Positions 45,766 through 54,693 of a stretch of 64,000 nt of DNA are shown in pieces. The stretch is taken from the NCBI RefSeq assembly GCF_014643175.1, contig NZ_BMJH01000003.1:496001-560000 (forward strand). Direction: 5' to 3'. Position numbers and translations under genes: made by a program. Within the stretch, counting starts at the first letter, position 1. Each line of letters opens with the position of its first letter. The DNA comes from Hoyosella rhizosphaerae (GTDB taxonomy: Bacteria > Actinomycetota > Actinomycetes > Mycobacteriales > Mycobacteriaceae). The notes below the pieces were generated by a model. It saw only the letters and a program-made list of their open reading frames with translations, had not been told where the DNA came from and searched no databases.

Positions 45766-46505
45766 CAGACCCCAACGACTTCTGGGCACCATTAAGAACA
45801 TCAACCCAAGCACGCATCGGACTAGGCCGGGCCGGTGACGGACTCCCAACACGGAGAGTGCTCGAATTCCGCGCCGCCCACGCCGCCGCCCGCGACGCAG
45901 TGCACCAACCATTAGACGTTGAAGCCCTATCGGCAGAGGTTCGGCCACTGGGTTTAGGTGAACCCGCAGTAGTGCGCAGCCAAGTAACCTCACGGAGCGA
46001 ATACCTTCGACGACCCGACCTGGGCCGCGTACCCGCCAACCTCGACGGGCTTACGCACGTGGGTGCCGATGTGGGCATCGTTCTCGCCGATGGGCTTTCA
46101 CCCCGTGCACTACACGACCACGGAGCAGCACTCCTCGGCGCACTCGTAACCACACTCGGCGAGCGATACACCATCGCCCCACCCACCATCGCAACATCCG
46201 CCCGCGTCGCCCTCAGCGACCACATCGGAGCGGCACTCGGCGTCAACATCGTAGTCGTCATCATCGGCGAACGTCCCGGACTATCAGTCGCCGATAGCCT
46301 CGGCATCTACCTCACCTACGACCCCCGCCCCGGCCGAGCCGACTCCGAACGCAACTGCATCTCCAACATCCACCCACCCGACGGACTCGGCTACACCGAA
46401 GCCGCCCGCATCGTCCTCAGCCTCATCGGCGGCGCACGCGAACTCGGCAAAACCGGCGTCGAACTAAAAGACACAACCCCGCGAGGCGAACTCACGGGGT
46501 CGTAG
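45762..46505 (+). CDS. eutC: Ethanolamine ammonia-lyase small subunit EutC
   Basis: A 247-residue protein starting at ATG 45762, overlapping the eutB stop. It has the expected EutC features: an N-terminal RIGLGRAGDGLPTRRVLEFR, a middle VGIVLADGLSPRAL, a segment VALSDHIGAALGVNIVVVII, and the C-terminal signature ERNCISNIHPPDGLGYTEAA. EutC contributes to cobalamin binding in the lyase. The end of the gene contains a weak inverted repeat (ACCCCG / CGGGGT) and lies only 24 bp from the convergent downstream gene. An in-frame start 96 bp upstream lies inside eutB and is not used. Confidence 0.94.
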   Translation: MTDPNDFWAPLRTSTQARIGLGRAGDGLPTRRVLEFRAAHAAARDAVHQPLDVEALSAEVRPLGLGEPAVVRSQVTSRSEYLRRPDLGRVPANLDGLTHVGADVGIVLADGLSPRALHDHGAALLGALVTTLGERYTIAPPTIATSARVALSDHIGAALGVNIVVVIIGERPGLSVADSLGIYLTYDPRPGRADSERNCISNIHPPDGLGYTEAARIVLSLIGGARELGKTGVELKDTTPRGELTGS

Positions 46506-46529
46506 TGGTGATGGGGGTTGGGGTGGGGT

Positions 46530-46913
46530 TTAGCGGGTCTGGCTGACAGCGTTCAGGTTCGCTCTGGTCGCGGCCTCGGCCTCTTCAAAGCGATCGACAG
46601 AGTTCTTGAAGACTGAGCGCATGCGTTCGACGACATCAATATGCTGCTCGATTGCGGTCTTGAGCGATTGACTTGACTCGTTTAACCGAGCAGCAAAAAC
46701 GTCACGCGTATGAACTCCCGATGGGAGGATGCCGAAACCAACAACTTCCCCGTGCGAATAGATTTTCGCCAGCATTGCTTCCAAACCCTCAATGAACCGA
46801 TTGCACGCCTCCAATGGTTCGCGCGCTTTGACAGGGTCCACCCACACCTGCCCGGCCTCCACTTCGTGACCAAGACCCGCCCAATGTTCCAACGCGTTAA
46901 ATCGATCCGACAT
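46530..46913 (-). CDS. Helical small protein, possible type-VII-linked
   Basis: A 127-residue protein with two helical regions joined by a short loop (VGFGILPSGVHTRDVFAARL). It resembles EspC/WXG-like secretion substrates in size and helical make-up, but no WXG motif is present. It follows the broken lipoprotein gene on the same strand by 18 bp. In mycobacteria such small helical proteins and DUF3558-type lipoproteins often sit together. No firm family. Confidence 0.6.
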   Translation of the reverse strand: MSDRFNALEHWAGLGHEVEAGQVWVDPVKAREPLEACNRFIEGLEAMLAKIYSHGEVVGFGILPSGVHTRDVFAARLNESSQSLKTAIEQHIDVVERMRSVFKNSVDRFEEAEAATRANLNAVSQTR

Positions 46914-46931
46914 GGCCCCTCCATCGGACGT

Positions 46932-47555
46932 TCATTGCTGCGGCATGTACTCGCGGACATTGGCATACACCCGCTCCAAAATGTCACACGGTTCCTCCGG
47001 CACCCACTGACCCGCAGCCTGAAACTCATCAATCCGATCACCCAGCCGCTCCTCGTATTGATAGGAATAGAACCGTCCGGTGTCCCGCAAATCAGCAGCG
47101 CCCATGGCGATCGTTGGGTTCGCGATAATTCCGATACGGACGATCTGGCGCTCAAAAGGAAACGCCACAAGACAACTAAACATCCGTCGGTCGCGGCGAG
47201 CATCACTCGTCCGGTCATACTTCAAACCCGACGATCCCAGAACCGTCACCATCTCAAAATTCGTCATATTCGTAGTGGTTCGAAACTCGTCAAGCGTGTG
47301 CTCAGATGCCATGAACTGCAGCGAATACCACTCACCCTGCCATTCACAAATCTGAAAACCCATACACTCAATCTCACCAATACCCGAAGACTGGGACGAC
47401 AATTCCAACGGGTACTCCACCAACGCCTCATCCGGCACTTCGGTGCACGCATGCCACACCTCAAACGGTGCAGCCACCTCACCTTGCGCAGGCTAAAGAG
47501 ACGAACAGCCCGAAAGAACCACAACCACAACCGGCATACGCAACCGCTTCAGCAT
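46932..47555 (-). pseudogene. DUF3558-like lipoprotein with in-frame amber codon after the lipobox
   Basis: From ATG 47555 the frame gives a short signal peptide ending in a lipobox (VVVVVLSGC) and then SSL, followed by a TAG at 47493-47495. The frame stays open beyond it to 46932 (PAQGEVAAPFEVWHAC ... RVYANVREYMPQQ), with a secreted-lipoprotein character, two N-terminal cysteines and the DUF3558-like segment YSLQFMASEHTLDEFR. So only one codon interrupts an otherwise intact 207-residue lipoprotein. It may be a recent nonsense mutation, a sequencing error, or, less likely, read-through. An in-frame GTG at 47477 could give an unexported form. Confidence 0.65.
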
Positions 47556-47941
47556 TGATACGTCCCTACTTTTAGATGCAAAAGCCAGATCGGACGCACC
47601 ACAAGGCGGTTTGGTTCCACCAGGTTCGTATGGTTCCCGTCACATACGAGCGGGGTGGTCAACTACATCGAGTCGCCTAAGCGGCGCGGACTCGTTCTCG
47701 CGAGCCACTACCCCTCTGACGCCAGAACGAGCAGACGCACACCGAAGGCAGAAGGAAAGCATCGCTCGTTGCGACAGGTTCTAATTCCCCGTGTGAAAGT
47801 CAGCGCGATATACCGCCGATGAATGAGGCCAGCCAATCCGCTTGCCCGATGGTGCCGTCATTGAATGGACCTTCTTGGCATTGGCTCGAGCGCACCTCGA
47901 AGCCCACTCGCTAGGTGACACCGTGCCCGCTGATTTCGCTA
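47556..47941. other. 386-bp region with at most one doubtful short frame
   Basis: I see no supported gene. A 61-codon minus-strand frame (47781-47966) overlaps the end of the PLD gene. Its C-terminus is basic and shows no family signature; it has no good ribosome-binding site. The short repeat-like arm GCGAGCCAC / CTCGTTC around 47690-47770 is not a clear hairpin. Confidence 0.4.
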
Positions 47942-49072
47942 TTAGGTGTAGTCGATATCCGGCCAAAGTCCAAGAATGGCATCGAGCCTCCGTTTAACTC
48001 GGTATGTGCGATTGTTGAACTCAGGCTTCTCTCCTAACTTGTCAAGAGCTTCTTTCAGGTCGTTGAACTCGCGGATGAATTCGGAGTTCTTGCGCACCAA
48101 ATAGTAGTAAGTGCGCGGAGGCGATGCTTCGAAGTCGTTGTAGATGTGCTCAATACGCGCTGGCTCGTAAACGGGGCACTTGTTGGTGAGTTTGCCGCCA
48201 GCTGTTTCTGGAACGACTACGAGGTACTCATCGCCGGAGTACGACTGCTTGTTCTCCCAGACGGGGTCGCCCTCGTCCTCAACCCACACCATGTCTAGAG
48301 TGATCGTCCCCGGCGCAGTCTCGTCCGTTTCAATTCCGAGGTCTTCACTCAGTTCCTCCCAAATATGCTCTGCCTCTTCCGAGGCAGTGGATTGACCTGT
48401 CCGTAGCAGACGTACCACGGTAGGAATAGGCCAGTGCGGCGCGCGATCGTTCGCACCATCGGGCTCGCCTGTTGCATCATCGTGAGCCGGTTCGTTGCCC
48501 CTGCTACTTTCATCATCGGGATTTTCGTTTTCTGGGTTTCGATCGACCCCGTATACGCCGACGAGGTGCGCGAGGTTCTCAAGTGTGAGCGGCGCACCTG
48601 CAAGACGTTTCCACTCCGTGAATGCCTCGCGTGCATCTGCGAGGCATTCACGGGTGTCGGCGACGATCACCGCTTCACGCAGTCGGTTCGCGGATGAGTT
48701 CGACAGGTTCGCCGACCCTGTGACGATGAATGCTGGATACTTGGCGGAGACCGCCTCGGCGAGAATCATTTTGGCATGCAGATCTTGCAAGCTGTAGATG
48801 GACGCGCCTGCGCGCATCCATGCGGTGAGCACTTTCGGGTCCGTCGCCCCCGACCGCACTGTCGCTTCGGTGGCGTCGGTAATAATTGTCGACCCCACAC
48901 CTACTGGCATCAGGGCAACTGCACCGGGGCCGACGTATGCAACCGCCGCAGTCAACGTGGTCTTGTAGGGTTCCAATGCAGGCGTGAGCGTGTCCCACAC
49001 GCGTTTGCCGGTTAGCAGTCGAACTGAGGTCGAATCGTTCAAAATAGACGGTGCGGAATGATCGGTCTTCAT
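47942..49072 (-). CDS. PLD-like nuclease/phosphodiesterase-domain protein
   Basis: A 376-residue protein starting at ATG 49072, which has GGAAGG 9 nt upstream; in-frame starts at 49108 and 49189 have weaker signals. Residues 1-150 form a phospholipase D-type half: strands (TAAVAYVGPGAVALM), the motif HAKMI near residue 99 (HxK), and the downstream TGSANLSNSS (the usual G/S and N of PLD motifs). A single HKD-type motif implies dimerisation, as in BfiI and DISARM DrmC. An acidic linker follows, about residues 170-240. The C-terminal 150 residues are an unknown domain with aromatic/charged strands (EPARIEHIYNDFEASPPRTY). It lies first from the left in a small minus-strand cluster with EVE-like proteins, suggesting a restriction-type role. 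Confidence 0.75.
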   Translation of the reverse strand: MKTDHSAPSILNDSTSVRLLTGKRVWDTLTPALEPYKTTLTAAVAYVGPGAVALMPVGVGSTIITDATEATVRSGATDPKVLTAWMRAGASIYSLQDLHAKMILAEAVSAKYPAFIVTGSANLSNSSANRLREAVIVADTRECLADAREAFTEWKRLAGAPLTLENLAHLVGVYGVDRNPENENPDDESSRGNEPAHDDATGEPDGANDRAPHWPIPTVVRLLRTGQSTASEEAEHIWEELSEDLGIETDETAPGTITLDMVWVEDEGDPVWENKQSYSGDEYLVVVPETAGGKLTNKCPVYEPARIEHIYNDFEASPPRTYYYLVRKNSEFIREFNDLKEALDKLGEKPEFNNRTYRVKRRLDAILGLWPDIDYT

Positions 49073-49226
49073 TGTGGTTGTACCTTCCGGGAATTCTCGC
49101 TCCGCCATATAGAAGGTCCTGCGAGTTTTATTTAGAGGTTGACGCGACAGTCTTTTTTGCACCACTGAACGGCGGAAGTAGCCGCGCAATCACTGATTGT
49201 TCTGCGAACTTGGCTCCGCTGTTGTT

Positions 49227-49946
49227 CTAGTACAGACGGCTTACTATTTCTGACCGTCCGTGATTGGAGAGGTGGTTGAGCCACGTTCTGCTCAGATTGA
49301 TATGTTCGTCGAACGTGATGGCCGAAACCGGTCCCCGCGGCGCATGCCATGGCGCGGGCGGCATTTTGCTGATTGGGAGCCTCGCGACTAGGGGGACAAA
49401 GTGTTCGATCTGGACGTCGACAAGGCCCATGTCCGAGCCTTGGGTGACGAAAACTCTGCCGTCGACTAAACTTCCGCTGCCTACGATGCCGTTGTAGCGG
49501 TTTGTGGATTGTATGAACACGGGCGCGCCTTGGGTGAGGTTACTTACCGAGTCTCCCAAGTTCCATAGAAACCGGACGGCTATCCCCTTAGGTGTTTCTC
49601 GGACTAGACGACGACGCAACTGTGGCGCGAACAGCGAGTCGTCGCCATCCCAGTGCAGTAAATAGCCTCCGTCGTCAGATCCGATTTGAGACGGCCCAAC
49701 GCGAAACCCCTGCCTGGTAATCGTGTTGCGCTCAGTTTCCCGGATTGCGCCAGATTTGGTTTGTACAAAGTACCGGACATCGTTCGCACCCCATGCGCTG
49801 TCGACTGAGCGGACCACTAAGTTTCCTTCGAGGAGTTCCATCTGTTGCGCGGTGTCTCGTGCATCGAGAAATGGGTTCTGGTTGTGGTAGTTGTAGTTGC
49901 GGGCGTACACGGGAGTGCCCGTCTCATAAAGGTCGTCAAGGAACAT
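49227..49946 (-). CDS. EVE/PUA-like domain protein
   Basis: A 239-residue protein. The centre (GAPVFIQSTNRYNGIVGSGS, followed by VFVTQGSDMGLVDVQIEHFV) resembles the EVE/PUA-like fold, in which a GD.V.....G..GiVG.G strand pair surrounds a base-binding pocket. N-terminal residues 1-110 are a separate region rich in Asn/Tyr and acidic residues with no assigned family. EVE domains recognise modified cytosines in DNA or RNA and are common in type IV restriction. The start ATG 49946 has AAGGTAG upstream. It shares this pocket-strand pattern with the 297-residue protein at 50731-51624. Assignment is by pattern only. Confidence 0.55.
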   Translation of the reverse strand: MFLDDLYETGTPVYARNYNYHNQNPFLDARDTAQQMELLEGNLVVRSVDSAWGANDVRYFVQTKSGAIRETERNTITRQGFRVGPSQIGSDDGGYLLHWDGDDSLFAPQLRRRLVRETPKGIAVRFLWNLGDSVSNLTQGAPVFIQSTNRYNGIVGSGSLVDGRVFVTQGSDMGLVDVQIEHFVPLVARLPISKMPPAPWHAPRGPVSAITFDEHINLSRTWLNHLSNHGRSEIVSRLY

Positions 49947-50044
49947 CGCTAGATCTACCTTCTTGCGCTGCGCTATATTCAGGCAGGACTGATAGCGCCT
50001 AGAGGGATTTCCAGGCGTCGAGGGACAAAGACTGTGGACTGGTG

Positions 50045-50413
50045 TTACTCGGCGAGAAGTTCTCGGATTGTGCGGAGGATTTCTGCGGGGCGCCCTCCGG
50101 CGGCTTCCCTTAGTCGTTCGTCACCAATGTCGGTGGGATTCAGGATTGCCTCAACGATTACACCGAGCGGTGCTCCCACTTTGTAGACACGCACCTCTTC
50201 GGAAAATCTCGGAGCCGGATTACTGTCGAGGACATGCTGCGGGTAGTAGCCAAGACCATGTTCGCGCAATTTGTCAGCGATCTCGGCAAGCACGCGCACA
50301 CCTAAACGGTTATAGCCGAGCACCTCTCGAAGCTCGCCAAGTGTGACCACTGTTAGCCCGCCTAGTTCGTCGGCGGCTTCTGCCAGGTCTGGGATCGAGT
50401 CGAATTGTGCCAC
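50045..50413 (-). CDS. Hypothetical protein of the EVE/PLD cluster
   Basis: A 122-residue protein, starting at ATG 50413. An N-terminal helical part (VVTLGELREVLGYNRLGVRV) looks like a helix-turn-helix or small wing. The C-terminal half (VRVYKVGAPLGVIVEAI ... LRTIRELLAE) is mixed alpha/beta. No family recognised. It is between two EVE-like genes on the same strand, spaced about 100 and 320 bp from them. Confidence 0.6.
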   Translation of the reverse strand: MAQFDSIPDLAEAADELGGLTVVTLGELREVLGYNRLGVRVLAEIADKLREHGLGYYPQHVLDSNPAPRFSEEVRVYKVGAPLGVIVEAILNPTDIGDERLREAAGGRPAEILRTIRELLAE

Positions 50414-50730
50414 GGTGCCCCCTCAAGATGGTCTCCAAAGTTTACCATGGCCAACACTTAAGAGTCTATATTATTTTCCAAACGGCAAATAATATATCCG
50501 AAGTGTGCGCAGCCTCCTGGAAACCCGGCGAAAAGCACAGCACAAGAACGGTTTTGAGGACTACCGCCTGTCGCATACTCAGAACAACCTCATTGGCGGA
50601 GGGTGAATTCCAGCCGTCTAGCCTCACGCCTGCCCGAACACGTCAGCCAAACCCGAATCGGGCGCATTGCGGGCGCACTCGTTGCTCACATTGTCCGGTG
50701 ATCACCAACTTCACCGATAAGCAAAATTAG
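50414..50730. other. 317-bp region between two minus-strand genes
   Basis: No gene is supported. Composition is AT-rich near 50455-50500 (tctatattattttcc), which may hold the promoter of the 122-residue protein gene, in minus orientation. A precise promoter cannot be assigned. Confidence 0.45.
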
Positions 50731-51624
50731 TCATACCTCGGTATAGCAGCCGTCACCAGTTGGGTACACGCACCCAACATCAATCGACTGCAGAAGCGCC
50801 AGAAGGTCATCACTTGGACGGTCAGGCAGGAGAAGGCATAATTCCTCCACATCTGAACGACTGAGAAATCTTTGGTAGTCGAGGAGCTGACCAATAGCCA
50901 TTCTGACTGCGTCTCGGCCTGTTGACGCTTTTGCTTCGTATAGTCGCTTCTGAGTGACATCAAACAGATCGGTGTAGAGGGTCGTATCCCCAACTGGAAT
51001 CGTCCATCGCTCGACGGTGTGACCTAGAAGTTCAAGATAGTCCTTGTATGCTGCACACATTTTTGACTCTGCGCGCAAAGCTGTTCCGTTAGACCAGGAA
51101 CTCACTTCATACTTTTCAACCAGCAATTTTTCTGCAGGCACGCGCACAGGATTGCGACTCTTGGCGTTGGGCTCCTTTCTGCGTAGGCTTTTCAGATGCT
51201 CACGCCAAACCTGCTCTAATCGATCAGCGTCCTTCGCTGTAACCCCGCTTTGCCTTGGAAACCACCCGAGCCAAATTCCCTCACTTCGCAGTTTCGTCAG
51301 AGTGAGCCGGTCCTCTGAATCAAGCATCGCGGACCACAAAATAGGGATGAAGTCACCTCCCGAGGGCACGGGTTTTGTCGCGGCGATCGTCCCGCTGCCG
51401 ATGATTCCTTGTTCCGGTAAGGCGGAATACAGAAAGACTCGATCACCCACAACGATTCGGGAAAGGTTGGCGTAAGCCCAATAGGAATCCAACGCCTCCC
51501 TGCGCTGACCGGTCGCTTCGATAATACTGACCCGCCGGTCGAACGTGAAGCTTCGATCGTTTGGATTACGCACGAGCACATACGTGGACACACAACAATG
51601 GTTGCACCTCGCTGCAGATTCCAC
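50731..51624 (-). CDS. EVE-like domain fused to a PD-(D/E)XK-type nuclease (candidate type IV restriction enzyme)
   Basis: A 297-residue protein with two parts. Residues about 12-130 resemble an EVE/PUA pocket: a start like VLVRNPNDRSFTF, the strand pair IVVGDRVFLYSALPEQGIIG and SGTIAATKPVPSG. Residues about 165-290 form a restriction-endonuclease-like fold: helices (MCAAYKDYLELLGHTVERWT), then the acidic YTDLFD near 218 and the EAK motif (KRLYEAKAST) near 231, with a helix (RMAIGQLLDYQRFL) following. The D...ExK set is the PD-(D/E)XK signature and is intact. A reader domain plus nuclease is the layout of modification-dependent restriction. Start choice: ATG 51624 or the GTG about 12 codons later (preceded by GCGAGGTG); the second would remove an odd cysteine-rich N-terminus. 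Confidence 0.7.
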   Translation of the reverse strand: MESAARCNHCCVSTYVLVRNPNDRSFTFDRRVSIIEATGQRREALDSYWAYANLSRIVVGDRVFLYSALPEQGIIGSGTIAATKPVPSGGDFIPILWSAMLDSEDRLTLTKLRSEGIWLGWFPRQSGVTAKDADRLEQVWREHLKSLRRKEPNAKSRNPVRVPAEKLLVEKYEVSSWSNGTALRAESKMCAAYKDYLELLGHTVERWTIPVGDTTLYTDLFDVTQKRLYEAKASTGRDAVRMAIGQLLDYQRFLSRSDVEELCLLLPDRPSDDLLALLQSIDVGCVYPTGDGCYTEV

Positions 51625-51804
51625 CTGCGCTTCGGCTAGGTACCTGGCCGTTCACGGGCTCTACGAAATTTACTTCTGTACTGCGCACCGGCAATGCTCA
51701 TCGCTCACACTCGCTACACGGTTCCGAAGGCCGCGCCGATCCAGGTTGACGGTCGAGACTTGACCGTTCGAGACGAAATTGATCTACTCGCCCCATCCAT
51801 CCAC

Positions 51805-52500
51805 CTATCGCGAGGCACCTTCGATAGGGATCAGCTCGAACGTCACCGCAGCCTCGGTGCCCAACTGCACACCACCATGAGTCAGGTTTTCTTGGAGCAT
51901 CTGCAACGACGAATCGTCCGGCCCGAGGCCTCGCAAATACTCTCGGTGTTCCTGAAGTGAAGCAACTGCATCCTGAACAAAGTCGCTGACATCCACGCCG
52001 TGCGTCGACACCGGGGAGGTACACGCCGCCACCCAACGCACCACGCCAGACTCCATCGCAGCAGCAACAATCGCCGAACCAGCATTGCAGTGATCCGACG
52101 AATTCATGAAGTCGCCGCCCGGCCATTTGTCACGAAAATTCAGCGTCACGATCAGCTCAGCCCGATACTCCCGCATCACTGCAACAAGATCCGCACGGAG
52201 ACCTGGAGAATCTTCCAGAACGAAATCCGGGTACCGCAGGAATCGCACATCAGTAACGCCCACCCGAGCTGCGCTTGCCAATTGTTCTTTCTCACGAATG
52301 GGGCCGCACACCGCGGGATCCATACCCTCGATCCCCTGCTCACCGCTGGTGATCATCACGTATGCGATCGACTTTCCCTCTCGCACCCATCGCGCAATCG
52401 CAGCGGCCGCGCCGTACTCCACGTCATCTGGGTGAGCGACAATCGCCAGCGCCCTCGACCAATCGCCAGGAAAAGGCTTCATCGTTCCAGTGTGCGGCAT
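51805..52500 (-). CDS. PIG-L family deacetylase
   Basis: A 231-residue metal-dependent deacetylase of the LmbE/PIG-L (MshB) family starting at ATG 52500 (a further ATG lies at 52482; in-frame starts to 52593 are possible but lack support). The zinc motif AHPDD (IVAHPDDVEYGAAA) near residue 20 and the downstream SSDHCNAGSAIVAAA (the third zinc ligand region, HxxH-like) are present. Actinobacterial members remove acetyl groups from N-acetylglucosaminyl compounds, for example in mycothiol synthesis or conjugate metabolism. The substrate of this one cannot be read from sequence. Monocistronic. Confidence 0.88.
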   Translation of the reverse strand: MPHTGTMKPFPGDWSRALAIVAHPDDVEYGAAAAIARWVREGKSIAYVMITSGEQGIEGMDPAVCGPIREKEQLASAARVGVTDVRFLRYPDFVLEDSPGLRADLVAVMREYRAELIVTLNFRDKWPGGDFMNSSDHCNAGSAIVAAAMESGVVRWVAACTSPVSTHGVDVSDFVQDAVASLQEHREYLRGLGPDDSSLQMLQENLTHGGVQLGTEAAVTFELIPIEGASR

Positions 52501-52830
52501 AGTTGGGAGTTGCGGAAGGGACCGCATCGGACATCCGTGGGTGTCACGGCACCCGAAGTGACCTGTCCGCGATTTCTGTTCGGCCGCCCACATGGTTGCC
52601 TGCGCTGCTAGATTCCGCGTGAGACGCTAAGCCACTGTTGTCCCGCATGTCGGGGACGCTGAAATGGACGTTCCGCTAAACCTTGCTCGTGTGTATAAGG
52701 CGATTGACAAAGCCGGTTCCGTCGGTGGCATCGGACTCGACCGCATTAAACGAAAACAAGCCCCTTGCAGACTACGGACATGCGAGGCGTCCCGCCCTAG
52801 TGACGGCGGAGCACTCAGCTAGCGTCCCGC

Positions 52831-53364
52831 TTACTCCAACAGGGTGAAGTCGAGGGTAGCGACCACACCGTCCACCGCCACCACCTCGGCATCGACTTGC
52901 CGGGTTTCACCGTCGGGATCAGCGAAGCTGCAACGCTGTAGTTCACCCACCGTCGCTGGGAGGTCCCCTTCGCACGACACCGCCTCCAAGGCAACGTCGT
53001 CGACGCTTTCGTGCAACACACGTTCTACCTCAGCGCGGCCCAACAGGAGGATCGTTCCCTGGTCGAGGTTGTAATCCACGGTGCGGCCCTCCACCCCGGT
53101 GACCGAAACCCATACTTCGTACTCCGAACCCACACTGTCGACCACTGTGCACCGCATCGTGGCTTCAAGTTCGCCGGGTAAATCCTCCGGGCAGGTCACA
53201 TCATTAAGCTCTTCGCCGATCTGCTCCCCTACCACGTCACCAATCGTGGCTTCCACCTCGTCGCGCTCAACATAAAGCTCGGATGAGCACCCCGCCGCGG
53301 CGAGACTTACAGCCCCGAAACCTACGGCACACAAAAGCACAGCAGACCGCCGACCAGCACCCAT
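52831..53364 (-). CDS. DUF4333 lipoprotein, two tandem repeats
   Basis: A 177-residue predicted lipoprotein. A signal peptide ends with a lipobox (SLAAAGC) at cysteine ~26. Two repeats of the DUF4333 domain follow, at about residues 30-105 and 106-177, each carrying a pair of conserved cysteines (VTCPEDLPGELEATMRC and VSCEGDLPATVGELQRC). DUF4333 proteins are small cell-envelope proteins of mycolata with unknown role, often linked to envelope and stress functions. Starts at ATG 53364. Upstream of it lies the terminator of rpf on the same strand, so it probably has its own promoter. Confidence 0.88.
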   Translation of the reverse strand: MGAGRRSAVLLCAVGFGAVSLAAAGCSSELYVERDEVEATIGDVVGEQIGEELNDVTCPEDLPGELEATMRCTVVDSVGSEYEVWVSVTGVEGRTVDYNLDQGTILLLGRAEVERVLHESVDDVALEAVSCEGDLPATVGELQRCSFADPDGETRQVDAEVVAVDGVVATLDFTLLE

Positions 53365-53461
53365 GAATCACCCTCCAGCTCGATGTTTCCCGCACAGTAC
53401 TGCAGAACGAGATCGCTCAACCCCGTAACAGCGAATCGCTAACCGGGAAAGACCATTTCAG

Positions 53462-53500
53462 ACAAAAAGAACGCCACCCATCGACGGTGATGGGTGGCGT
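53462..53500 (-). terminator. Intrinsic terminator of the rpf gene
   Basis: A perfect 12-bp stem (53471-53482 with 53489-53500, ACGCCACCCATC paired with GATGGGTGGCGT) and a 6-nt loop lies just after the rpf stop. On the minus strand it is followed by TTCTTTTTG, the U-tract of a Rho-independent terminator. Confidence 0.9.
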
Positions 53501-53522
53501 AATTGGGTTTGTAAGTTTGTCG

Positions 53523-53972
<450 letters not shown>

Positions 53973-54363
53973 CTATGACACAACCTTTGGCTTCTCGACT
54001 TCGGGGCGGTCCCCGTTGGCATGTATTCATCATTGAAAAATTCGGACAGCACAACAATGATGGCCATCACAGTGAGGTCTGATTCACACCTGCGCCACAA
54101 AACTGACACAGTGTGACTTAGGTTTCATTCGATGCCTAGCTCGGAGCGCAGAGTTGACGTCATATTTGTGAACCCGCTGCTCTAGACCGGTTTATCCTCA
54201 GGTCAAACTTCACCGCTCCCGACGCGACGCTGCCGCGTAGACGCAAAGCCTTGCCAACCACTCGGCACGTATGACCCACATCACCTGACTGAATTGGAAC
54301 CGGGCGGTTGTCGCGTGCGTCTACCCCCTAGATGTTCAACGCGCGACAGGAGGGGGATATACA
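53973..54363. other. 391-bp divergent region between rpf and the first locus A gene
   Basis: No supported gene. The part next to rpf (about 53973-54180) is its 5' leader and promoter area. The other end carries GGAGGGGGA before the GTG at 54364. No riboswitch core can be recognised by eye. Confidence 0.5.
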
Positions 54364-54693
54364 GTGGCGCCGCTACCTACCAACCATCCTGAGGGGTCGG
54401 TCAGAATCTCATCCGTTGCGGTGAATGAGCTGATCGCGACGTTCACCGCGTTCGCCACTGAAGTAGATGGTTTTCGTGCCGTTGACGTGACAGATGAGGT
54501 TAGCGCCGCCCTTCCAGCCTCGGACATTGCTGCAGCATGCACAGAGTTGAGAAACGCATTGTCGGCGAACTTGGCGTCAATGTCGGCACGCACCAATCGC
54601 CTTGCCGAGGTTACAAACTTGTCGTGGCGTCTCATGTCGTCTGCTGACCATCTGTTCGGCGAAGCTATCGTCGCTGTTGGGGAGGGCGAATGA
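54364..54693 (+). CDS. EspC-like helical protein, first gene of locus A
   Basis: A 109-residue helical protein starting at GTG 54364 after a strong ribosome-binding site (GGAGGGGG). The pattern SVAVNELIATFTAFATEVDG fits the T7SS EspC-like family, alpha-helical proteins near WXG-type genes. It ends with an ATGA overlap with the next gene. No export signal other than the general ESX type is visible. Confidence 0.7.
   Translation: MAPLPTNHPEGSVRISSVAVNELIATFTAFATEVDGFRAVDVTDEVSAALPASDIAAACTELRNALSANLASMSARTNRLAEVTNLSWRLMSSADHLFGEAIVAVGEGE

Noticed and set aside
46480..46502. Terminator at the end of eutC
   Set aside because: The 6-bp ACCCCG/CGGGGT stem lies inside the coding sequence and has no T-run.
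39864..46505. Ethanolamine microcompartment
   Set aside because: No shell-protein, EutA, EutD, EutE, EutG or EutJ-like genes are near eutB and eutC.
47781..47966. 61-codon minus-strand frame downstream of the PLD gene
   Set aside because: No ribosome-binding site, no family signature, overlaps the PLD gene end. It could be a remnant.
51694..51960. Plus-strand 88-codon frame opposite the PIG-L gene
   Set aside because: Most of it is the reverse complement of the PIG-L coding sequence, and its start lacks a ribosome-binding site.
52594..52830. Fragment VYKAIDKAGSVGGIGLDRI on the plus strand near 52690
   Set aside because: It looks protein-like over about 20 residues but has no start, soon meets stops in its surroundings and cannot be assigned. 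It may be a relic.
53973..54180. c-di-AMP (ydaO-type) riboswitch before rpf
   Set aside because: Actinobacterial rpf genes often have one, but I could not match the conserved stems and junction sequences here. A covariance-model search would settle this.
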